DNA of 64,000 bases from Zobellia galactanivorans (lineage in GTDB: Bacteria; Bacteroidota; Bacteroidia; Flavobacteriales; Flavobacteriaceae): contig NC_015844.1 of NCBI RefSeq assembly GCF_000973105.1, forward strand, positions 4,894,501-4,958,500, in the 5' to 3' direction. Positions 25,557 through 33,145 of this stretch are shown piece after piece (position 1 is the stretch's first letter; every line of letters begins with the position of its first letter). Under the pieces are notes generated by a model. The model was not told the origin of the DNA. It saw only the letters and a program-made list of their open reading frames with translations, and searched no databases. The position numbers and the translations under genes are program-made.

Positions 25557-27284
25557 ATGAAGTACATACTTAGCCTCCTTTTTTTACTGATATCGTTTTT
25601 CGGTTTTTCCCAAAAGCCATACGATTACACCTTATTGACCTATTCGCAGGTAGGATACGATAGCCATATGCCCAAACATGCCATGATTCAAAATACCGAT
25701 TCTACATTTTTGAGTGCCGATGCCACTTTTATATTAAGAAGGGCCTCAGACCATAAAAAGGTGCTTAAAGGTAAGATTGGGAAATCTACCAAAAAGTGGA
25801 ACAAATTCTGGTGGAAAGTCGATTTTTCAGATTGTAAAACGGCCGGCGCCTATGTTTTGGAAATTAGGGACCATAACAAACCTATATTCCAAAGTAAAAA
25901 GGAATTACCCATTACCATAGGCAAAAAACGGCTCTGGGACGAAACTTGGTATGCAACCGCGCTATCGCACTTACATATACGCGATAGCCTGAGCTATCAA
26001 CCTGAAGGGGGATGGAAAGATTGTGGCAGTCCCTTACAAGAGGTAAGCAGCCATATCATTATGTTAAACGCCTTATGTGACCTATTGGAATTGGACAAAG
26101 AGAACCTATCCCAGGCGCACAAATCGGAAATACACGAACAATTGATAGTGGGGGCGAATTACGTTGCCCTGTGTCAAGACAAGGCGCAAGAACTGGGCTT
26201 CAAGGAAGGTGCCGTCATTCATGAAGCCCGGGAGAATTTAAAGGTCGTGACCGGAAATGTGGCCAAAACGGCCATGATATTGGCCAAAATATCGCGTTTG
26301 ATACGGGCTGAAAACCCTTCGCTTGCCAATGCATATAAAGCCCGCTCCCTAAAATCATATCAATGGATTTCAGAGTATGGCCCCGTGCTTCATTGGGACA
26401 ATACCGATAATTTCGCCATCACCCACGGCGCGCCTTACGGCATGAAAAGACCGCCCAAGGAATGGATGACCAGGGATTTGGTTATGATGATGTGGGCCTC
26501 GCTCGAACTATACAAGTGCGGAGAATTGGAGTATAAAAACAAAGCCGTTGACTATGCTTCAAAAATCATAAAAAGACAAGTACCGAAAGACCGGGCCGAA
26601 GATGGCCTTTACGGTCATTTCTACACCTACGACTCTTATGATTTTACCGAAAAAGCCGATATACACTGCGGTGCATGGAATGCCAATTATAAGGCCTATA
26701 ACCAAGGCGGACACTTTCCCCATTACTTGATTCCGTTAATAGAGATGATGGATCTATGGGGCGATCACCCGAATGCGGTGAGTTGGAAAGCCTGTGTCGA
26801 TAGTTTCGCTTTTAACTACTTTCTGCCGGCCACCCATCAAAATCCTTTTAAAATACTACCCGCCGGATACTACAAAAACGAGGGATTATTGAACTGGAGT
26901 GGATGGTACCACGGACATAATAAAATTTTCGGCTATGCCGCAGGCCTCGCCATGGAGTTTTATAACCTATATCACGACGATAGGTTTATTGAAATCGCCG
27001 TTGGTAATTTACAGTGGATATCGGGACTTCACTCAGGCTTCCATGAAAATACGGAAGACTTTTCGGCAAGTATGATCGTTGGAATAGGAAACCGTTCCAA
27101 ATCGGATTGGGATGCCATGACCGGCACCATAACCAATGGCTTTGAGGCCGATGGTCAGTTCAAACTGAGCAAACCTAAAAAAGAAACCGATCTACCTACG
27201 GTTTTCGGCGATGAAGGCGGAATTCACCACCCTGCCGGCTGGATTAGCGGACTCACTCGTTTGTATTATTACCAGAAAAAATAA
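25557..27284 (+). CDS. GH9-like secreted glycoside hydrolase with altered active site
   Basis: The start is ATG 25557 (MKYILSLLFLLISFFGFSQ signal), 21 bp inside the longest frame. The 575-residue protein has an N-terminal cellulase-type Ig-like domain (about 25-125: YSQVGYDSHMPKHAMI, GAYVLEI) and an alpha/alpha-barrel GH9-type domain. In ordinary GH9 enzymes a DAGD motif supplies two catalytic Asp. Here the matching place is GGWKDCGSP, so the second Asp is Ser. The C-terminal region has GDEGGIHHPAGW rather than the usual YNA block. It may be a divergent hydrolase with another mechanism or a non-catalytic binder. Confidence 0.65.
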   Translation: MKYILSLLFLLISFFGFSQKPYDYTLLTYSQVGYDSHMPKHAMIQNTDSTFLSADATFILRRASDHKKVLKGKIGKSTKKWNKFWWKVDFSDCKTAGAYVLEIRDHNKPIFQSKKELPITIGKKRLWDETWYATALSHLHIRDSLSYQPEGGWKDCGSPLQEVSSHIIMLNALCDLLELDKENLSQAHKSEIHEQLIVGANYVALCQDKAQELGFKEGAVIHEARENLKVVTGNVAKTAMILAKISRLIRAENPSLANAYKARSLKSYQWISEYGPVLHWDNTDNFAITHGAPYGMKRPPKEWMTRDLVMMMWASLELYKCGELEYKNKAVDYASKIIKRQVPKDRAEDGLYGHFYTYDSYDFTEKADIHCGAWNANYKAYNQGGHFPHYLIPLIEMMDLWGDHPNAVSWKACVDSFAFNYFLPATHQNPFKILPAGYYKNEGLLNWSGWYHGHNKIFGYAAGLAMEFYNLYHDDRFIEIAVGNLQWISGLHSGFHENTEDFSASMIVGIGNRSKSDWDAMTGTITNGFEADGQFKLSKPKKETDLPTVFGDEGGIHHPAGWISGLTRLYYYQKK

Positions 27285-27401
27285 GTCCTGAAATAGTTCC
27301 GTATGCGATGGCGTGGAAATCGACAGTGCCGACACACCGACCCAACCGGCACAAGCCTGCTGTTCGCTCCGCGTAAATAAAAATGCCTTGCAATAAATTT
27401 C

Positions 27402-27560
27402 CGCTGCGGAAGGCTCAGTATTAGATTTTGAAGGGCGCGCCCAGGGTAGGGGATGTCCTTTCCAGGCCAACAAACCATTCAAAGGTGAGGAATTTCTTAT
27501 ATTAGTCGCTGTGAGTAGGAGGCATTCATGGGGATATCTAATCATTATCAAATATGTGGT
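27402..27560 (+). repeat. Dispersed intergenic repeat, copy 4
   Basis: It contains GCGGAAGGCTCAGTA, then TTTTGAAGGGCGCGCCC, AGGGTAGGGGATGTCC and TTTCCAGGCCAA. The right arm is TTATATTAGTCGCTGTGAG followed by GGGGATATC and AATATGTGG. The first words correspond to the extra 26-bp segment seen in copies 5 and 7 (long form). It lies between the GH9-like gene and a small membrane-protein gene. Confidence 0.65.
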
Positions 27561-27642
27561 CCACACCGAATACCAAGCGAATACCATATCCAACACCTTA
27601 AACACCGATAAAAAGCCTACTCTAATTTCTCTTTAACCGCGT

Positions 27643-28068
27643 ATGAAAAAACTCAAAATTTGGACCATAGCCTTACATTCCTTAATTCTTCTAATTCATA
27701 AAAGCCTTATTTCCATAATGTTCATAATCGAGTTTTTCTCTATAGGCAGGGGGTTTTCCATGGGTAATAAGTTTTCGGATGCTTTTTCCCATATCTTACT
27801 GATGGCTACAATAACCGCTATTTTAGGCAAGTTACTTATCGTGTTAAGTCTCGTAATCAAAAAGACCATTGCCAAAAATGCAATTGGAATTATAGGTGTG
27901 CTTTTACTCTACCTTTCATTTAGATACTTGGCATATCCCACACTTCCTCATACGGATTTTCATAAATGGGCCTTCTGGTCCGGGCTACCTTTTCTTCTGG
28001 TGTCTATATTCTTATTTCACGAACAGTATACCGTACTAAAAGCAAGCTTCAAAAAGAAAAGTACCTAA
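27643..28068 (+). CDS. Four-helix small membrane protein, unknown
   Basis: The 141-residue protein has four predicted transmembrane segments (about residues 8-33, 47-70, 75-95, 105-125) and a basic C-terminus (KASFKKKST). There is no recognised family. It stands alone after a repeat copy and before the agaA terminator. Confidence 0.65.
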   Translation: MKKLKIWTIALHSLILLIHKSLISIMFIIEFFSIGRGFSMGNKFSDAFSHILLMATITAILGKLLIVLSLVIKKTIAKNAIGIIGVLLLYLSFRYLAYPTLPHTDFHKWAFWSGLPFLLVSIFLFHEQYTVLKASFKKKST

Positions 28069-28228
28069 TTTACCCAGTAAACAGGGCATACACCATGTGC
28101 CGACATTGCACAAAAACGAAGCGGTTTACAGCAAGTACAAGAAGCCCCAAAACACAGATCATATTCTAGTTAGAAGAAGCTAACAATACCACCTAAAAAT
28201 TTATCTTGGTTCCTGAAGTAACTTAAAA

Positions 28229-28271
28229 AACGACAAAGGCCTTTCTGTATCATCAGAGCGCCTTTGTCGTT
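28229..28271. terminator. Bidirectional intrinsic terminator after agaA
   Basis: A 12-bp perfect stem (AACGACAAAGGC 28229-28240 with GCCTTTGTCGTT 28260-28271) encloses a 19-nt loop, with A-rich sequence on the left for minus-strand termination. It ends the agaA transcript and could stop read-through from the small membrane-protein gene. Confidence 0.8.
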
Positions 28272-28292
28272 TAATTGAAATTGTTATTGTGT

Positions 28293-29912
28293 TTATTGGA
28301 CAATAAGTTTTGTACTCTGACCATTCAAATTGATAAAGTACATTCCTTTAGCAAATCCTTCTAGTGATATTTTCTGATTTTCGGAAACCACACTTACTTT
28401 TTTCACTACTTGACCTGCACTATTATAGATGATTATACTACTTCCAATTTCACTATTGGGAACAGTCACAAAATCATCTGTTTTTGCGGGGTTAGGATAT
28501 AAAAATTCCGTAGTTTCCACAGGATCTTCCAATGTTAATCCTTTTGCCGCTAACAAATTAGCGCTGTTGCTCGTAACTTTTCTAATCCAGATTCTTGTAA
28601 TGGACCACACATCCCCGCCATTACCAACTGAAAATCGCAAATCTAGTTTTCCGTCGTTGACATTTACGTCAAACGACCTACTAACATATTGCCCGGCATT
28701 GGTGTTTATGTTTGTTAATTTATTTTGCCCTTCGGCCGCGACGTTCATATTTTTTCGGGCATAGGTGTCCCCAAAAGTGATCAATACGTTATAAGTGCCA
28801 TTGGATAGGTCTTGAGTGAAGAACCTAGTTTGTGAACTAAAATTAATATCACGGTTTATATTGTTCCTTCCGTTAGAAGCCCCACGATCTCTTGATCCGA
28901 TGTCATTGGTGTTCGCCCATCCAAAATTACCAGCCCTAGTGGTGTTGGAAACCCGTGTATACCCTGGCCATACTGCCGAGGTGTCCGTTCCTAAATCATA
29001 TTGAAATTCAGTGGCACCGTCGTTACCGTTGTTTCCACCTCCACTTACCGCAACAGGCTTGTACACACGTATCCAATCGACCCAGAAGATATTTTTGCTA
29101 TCATCGGCCAGTTCTTCTTGAGTAGCCGCGGGCCTCCAATCTGTTTGATTTTCACAATCAATAATAATATTTGTTGCCTGATTCAACCCTGTTCCGCCGA
29201 GATGATTATTAGGATCAATTTCGGCTCTTGTGACCGTTCTAACCTTTACCCCGTCAATATAATATTCCAATGTAAATGGATCTTTCCAATAACATCCATA
29301 ACGGTGATATGCTGAACGCCATGGTGTACCTCCGTTGTAATACCATGTAGCGTCTCCCATAGGCTGATAATCCGTAAAGGGGTTACGAATAAATGTATGG
29401 TGGCTCAAATGCATTCTTTGGGCGAACCAAGTTCCCCCCCGATCACTGCCATAGCCTTCCATAATATCAATTTCCTGAGTCTCGTCGTCAGTCAAGGTCC
29501 AGAAAGCATTTGCTAGTACCTGGTCCATTATCTTGGCCTTAATTTCCATATACACCGGGTACTGGATCTTATTTTTGGAGGTGATAATTCCGTTGTAAGA
29601 TTTTCCATTCCCTGCTGGTTGTGCCTGAATTGCCAATTGAGAACCATTGGTCCATGCCTGCGGCGCATTAAAAATTGTTGATCCAGGACCAGTCCATCCA
29701 TTGATATAGGAAGGTTTCCATTTACTAGTAAAGGCAGTAGGCCTATTTCCTTCACTACTTGTGTAATTAAAACTATCCGAAACATTATCCTGTAATTGCC
29801 AAGTCATACCATTTCCGGGATTGGCAGGTACAGGAATTCCGTTCCAGTCCTGTGCAGCGATAGAGCCACACAAAAGAAAAATAAAATACAGTAAAAGATA
29901 ATTTTTTTTCAT
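28293..29912 (-). CDS. agaA: Beta-agarase A, GH16, type IX secreted
   Basis: The 539-residue protein matches the well-known Zobellia galactanivorans AgaA. The signal peptide is residues 1-20. The GH16 beta-jelly-roll catalytic domain runs from about 21 to 290 with E147, D149 and E152 in EIDIMEG (nucleophile, assisting Asp, acid/base). A second beta-sandwich domain (about 300-460, GYTRVSNTTRAGNFGW ... VWSITRIWIRKV) is of the kind attached to several Zobellia polysaccharidases. Residues about 470-539 (FLYPNPA ... GMYFINLNGQSTKLIVQ) are a type IX secretion sorting domain. It cleaves beta-1,4 bonds in agarose outside the cell. It stands alone, not in a typical SusCD locus. Confidence 0.96.
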   Translation of the reverse strand: MKKNYLLLYFIFLLCGSIAAQDWNGIPVPANPGNGMTWQLQDNVSDSFNYTSSEGNRPTAFTSKWKPSYINGWTGPGSTIFNAPQAWTNGSQLAIQAQPAGNGKSYNGIITSKNKIQYPVYMEIKAKIMDQVLANAFWTLTDDETQEIDIMEGYGSDRGGTWFAQRMHLSHHTFIRNPFTDYQPMGDATWYYNGGTPWRSAYHRYGCYWKDPFTLEYYIDGVKVRTVTRAEIDPNNHLGGTGLNQATNIIIDCENQTDWRPAATQEELADDSKNIFWVDWIRVYKPVAVSGGGNNGNDGATEFQYDLGTDTSAVWPGYTRVSNTTRAGNFGWANTNDIGSRDRGASNGRNNINRDINFSSQTRFFTQDLSNGTYNVLITFGDTYARKNMNVAAEGQNKLTNINTNAGQYVSRSFDVNVNDGKLDLRFSVGNGGDVWSITRIWIRKVTSNSANLLAAKGLTLEDPVETTEFLYPNPAKTDDFVTVPNSEIGSSIIIYNSAGQVVKKVSVVSENQKISLEGFAKGMYFINLNGQSTKLIVQ

Positions 29913-29973
29913 GATAATGTAATTTTAGGGGTTAATAAAAATGTATTCAACAAACAAACAGATGAATCATCGC

Positions 29974-29981
29974 CAAATATA
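29974..29981 (-). promoter_or_regulatory. Candidate agaA -7 promoter element
   Basis: On the minus strand TATATTTG (29981 to 29974) fits the Bacteroidota -7 consensus TAnnTTTG exactly, about 60 bp before the agaA start. I did not find a convincing -33 TTG at the standard distance, so the call rests on the -7 box only. Confidence 0.45.
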
Positions 29982-30129
29982 CAATGCCGTGTCTGTTTTC
30001 TAGGTTTTACCAACTCGACAAAAACTGAACAAAGATGTTTTTTGTGTTAAATTTTCCTACAATATTAGTAAAGAATAATCCTATTAATACAGTAGGCTTT
30101 TGAAGCTATTTTATCAATACTACACCCTA

Positions 30130-30330
30130 ATAGGCTAGGGCTTCATAGACGCCTGTGGAGAAGTGTCAAATATGGGAAGGTATCCGAACCCGCCAAATGA
30201 AGGACTGGAACTGTCCCTACTATTGGCCGAGTATTTTGAATATTACAATAAGGAAAGAAAATATGAATCCATAGCTTATCATAGACCGATGGACATGTTT
30301 GGAAAAGTAGCATCAATTAACCGAGATATG
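30130..30330 (+). pseudogene. IS3-type transposase remnant (3' end of orfB)
   Basis: Two adjoining frames give pieces of the C-terminal part of an IS3-family DDE transposase. Frame one (about 30139-30171) reads RRLWRSVKYGK. After a frameshift the frame opened by GTG 30163 reads YPNPPNEGLELSLLLAEYF then EYYNKERKYESIAYHRPMDMF. This is the conserved run in which ERLWRSVKYE leads to FYNxxRxHQSLxYxTP. Upstream catalytic parts are missing and I see no intact inverted repeats, so it is a decayed fragment. It lies between agaA and the MORN gene. Confidence 0.75.
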
Positions 30331-30386
30331 TATAAAGGCTATCCTACTTATTGGGGAATGAACATAGAGCGAACTATACACGAAAC

Positions 30387-32474
30387 CTATTCTTCGATTT
30401 TAATGAGGTTGGTGTACTTTTTTATTTTTTTGTCAACGGTTTTATCCTTCAGCTTTATTTTTTTATAGGTATTGTTCTTTATGGCAGCAGGAAAGCCCCT
30501 GTTCTCTATAATATAGTCCAACACATCTTCTTTATCTTCGGGGCTAAGGAGCCGTTTCTTTTTTTCCTTACCATCAACGATTAAGTTTTCTCCTTTGAAA
30601 GTAAATTCTGCGTTTTCAAATTTCCTGATCTCATCGCTAGTTACATTATAGGCAATGATAAAATCGTTATACGCTTGAAGGGTTTCAGCTTCAAGTATGC
30701 TATGCAGTATTTTGGACTGACCATCCTTGGTTTTGATACCTAATTTTAAGGAGGTGGGTTTCTTTACATCTACTTGAAAAGTTTCATAACTATGCGAATA
30801 ATTTTCCATTGCTTGCTGGGGATCATCGTCCAAGGCATACCATTGCTTGTTCAATTGCAGTAAGGGTTTACTGGGAGAATCGTAATTATAATACTGAATG
30901 CGAATGGTGTCTTTTAGGGTATCGTCCTTTCTGCCATACACTGCAAAGGCCTGCTTTTGTTCTTTGGGCACTTGTAATTTCAAGGATCCGTTTTTTAAAT
31001 GATAGGCTCCGTACATAACCAGGTCCATACTGCCCACACTTAGTGAGAAGAAAAACCGGTGGGTGTCTAAAAAGACTATGGAACTTGCCATTTCAAAACC
31101 GCCCATGTTATACCCGCCTTCCACCGTATCGGAACCTTTTGAAAAGGCTTGTAAGCGCTCTTGTTCTTCACTGTCTACCACTACATTTTCCCTAATCCGT
31201 ACCCCATTTTTATAAGCACGGTATTCGTCATTGAACAAGACTATACCTTCAAATGGTTTTCCGTCTTTATAGGTTGCCTCTGCAAGTACTTCCCCGTCAT
31301 AATAAAAAGCGGCATAGGCCCCTTCTTTTATTCCCGCTTTTGCATGGTAATACCCTATGGTCATATCCCTGGCTACATTGTAGAATTTTTGTTGGCCTTC
31401 TTCCTTGCCATCCTTTAAATTCACAATAATGGGGATTTTAGACCAACCGGTAAACTGTCTTTTTTCAACAAAAGTCCCATCCTGTTTTAGGCCTTCTTTA
31501 TAAAATCCTTCGGCAATTTTCTTTCCCTTGTTCCATACCGTTTCCTTTCCATTTTTGGTCCCCTTGGTATAGGTTGTGATATAGGTCAGGTTATCCTCAT
31601 CTTCCGTCTCAAAAGTACCTTCGTAAGGTTCGTTATCTTTGTAGATGCCGGAATAAATTACGTCGCCATTATTGTCATACCTCGTATAGGGGCCGTTAAA
31701 GCCCCCATGTTCAATTTTTGTAATGGATTTTATACCTTTTACGTATCCACACCGATTTCCTTTGAAAAAGCTTATGGCCGCGCCATCCAAAACTTTTTCG
31801 TCCATACAGTTGTTTTTTTGGATTACCCTTCCGGATTTGTCGTAAAAGATCTCTGTGTTTTCATCATAACAACCCTTATCGGGGCAAATACGTTCATAGG
31901 CCAGTATTTTAGTGTTTTCATAATACAATTGCTCTGCTATTATACGCCCCTCTTTATACTGTATAAAACATTTACTAATCCCTTCGTTTGCCCTGCCATC
32001 TTTATAGTGCAATGTGGTCAGTAATTTACCTTCCTTGTCATAGGATTTGGAGGATTGCCATTCGCCATCCAAAACTTCGGCATCACTTTTTACGGCACCA
32101 TTTTCATAATAAGAGGTGATCGCTCCGTTCTCTTTCTTATTTTTATAGGTAATCGTTGTTTTTTTATGACCATTGGGATAATACCACACTACGGTACCGT
32201 CGTAATAAGTATTGGCGCCCAAAGGTGCCGCTTCCGTAGCGTCCATCCTTAGCTCCCATCCCTCAAATTGCAGGGTGCCATCGATATAATAGTCTTTTAC
32301 CAAATATTTATTCCCGTCTTGCTTTAACGGCAAGGGCCTGTAAAAACTGGCATTTGATTTTGTGGTTTCGCCCCAATTGTGATCGTAATAAATGGTGTCA
32401 TTTTGGGCGTTTATTTCGGTTTGAAAGAATAGGGTAAAAACTAAAAGGCAAACGGTGTAGTATTTTGTGTTCAT
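30387..32474 (-). CDS. Exported MORN/YwqK-repeat protein
   Basis: The 695-residue protein has a signal peptide (cleavage after INAQ, residue 24) and many MORN-type repeats in the first 430 residues (YYPNGHKKTTITYKNKKENG, YYENGAVKS, YDKEGKLLTTLHYKDG, GFYKEGLKQDG and so on), each with a Tyr-x-x-Gly-x pattern. Such proteins are often labelled YwqK-family antitoxin-like, though the evidence for that role is thin. The C-terminal 260 residues have no recognised domain. It is likely periplasmic or on the outer membrane. Confidence 0.78.
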   Translation of the reverse strand: MNTKYYTVCLLVFTLFFQTEINAQNDTIYYDHNWGETTKSNASFYRPLPLKQDGNKYLVKDYYIDGTLQFEGWELRMDATEAAPLGANTYYDGTVVWYYPNGHKKTTITYKNKKENGAITSYYENGAVKSDAEVLDGEWQSSKSYDKEGKLLTTLHYKDGRANEGISKCFIQYKEGRIIAEQLYYENTKILAYERICPDKGCYDENTEIFYDKSGRVIQKNNCMDEKVLDGAAISFFKGNRCGYVKGIKSITKIEHGGFNGPYTRYDNNGDVIYSGIYKDNEPYEGTFETEDEDNLTYITTYTKGTKNGKETVWNKGKKIAEGFYKEGLKQDGTFVEKRQFTGWSKIPIIVNLKDGKEEGQQKFYNVARDMTIGYYHAKAGIKEGAYAAFYYDGEVLAEATYKDGKPFEGIVLFNDEYRAYKNGVRIRENVVVDSEEQERLQAFSKGSDTVEGGYNMGGFEMASSIVFLDTHRFFFSLSVGSMDLVMYGAYHLKNGSLKLQVPKEQKQAFAVYGRKDDTLKDTIRIQYYNYDSPSKPLLQLNKQWYALDDDPQQAMENYSHSYETFQVDVKKPTSLKLGIKTKDGQSKILHSILEAETLQAYNDFIIAYNVTSDEIRKFENAEFTFKGENLIVDGKEKKKRLLSPEDKEDVLDYIIENRGFPAAIKNNTYKKIKLKDKTVDKKIKKYTNLIKIEE

Positions 32475-32766
32475 GATTTTATTTTAATTAGGCGGAAATG
32501 GCACCGCACATAGCAAATTTAGGCGTTAATAGATAGGGGACACGATAAAGGCGGGTAGGGGGGATAGGTAGGCTTGGTTCCCTTTTCCAAAGCTATAAAA
32601 GCGGGTGGAATCGAGAAATTATTCGCCCCATTAGGGCAAGTGTCGCCCCCTTGGCAATTTATGTTTTTACTAAACTTGATGGCAATATGTGAAATAGGAT
32701 TTTTCTTTTAATCTTATAATTAATTTACTAGCCTAAACCAACCCTTAAATTTTAGTGGAAAAAAAT

Positions 32767-33042
32767 ATGTTCACCCCCGACCCCATAAGGCCTATGCTTC
32801 AATTCAAGCTTAGCTACGCACTATTGGGGATATGGGCACAGAACGGATATAACATTTACAAAAAAAAACAAGGATTACTTTATGAGGCTATAAACGGTAA
32901 TTTGTTTAAAATATTTTCAGGGAAAATGAACCCCGTCCCCATGTTGATGAAGATGACACCTATACAAGTACCCCTTAAAACCGAACCTGCCCTTGCCAAA
33001 CTATTGGGCATCACGGAAAATCAATGCCAAGCCTTGTTTTAA
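32767..33042 (+). CDS. Small hypothetical protein
   Basis: A frame of 95 codons opens at GTG 32755. ATG 32767 gives 91 residues and is preferred. The protein is weakly basic with an amphipathic middle (QFKLSYALLGIWAQNGYNI) and no known domain. The 290-bp gap before it holds no other gene that I can see. Low GC and isolation leave its status uncertain. Confidence 0.4.
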   Translation: MFTPDPIRPMLQFKLSYALLGIWAQNGYNIYKKKQGLLYEAINGNLFKIFSGKMNPVPMLMKMTPIQVPLKTEPALAKLLGITENQCQALF

Positions 33043-33145
33043 CTAAAGTCCGAGGCCCCATTAAGGGAGCAACGCCACCAGAGATCCAAATAAAGTCAAT
33101 TCGCCGTTATTTTCAACTTGCACATTTATGGTGTTAGGGCCAAAA

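Noticed and set aside
27192-27605. Minus-strand 137-codon ORF over the end of the GH9-like gene and the repeat
   Set aside because: It overlaps the GH9-like coding end and the whole repeat copy 4. The product is a shadow without domains.
30163-30468. 101-codon ORF as an intact small gene
   Set aside because: Its first half is the frameshifted end of an IS3-type transposase and its second half is random sequence overlapping the MORN gene.
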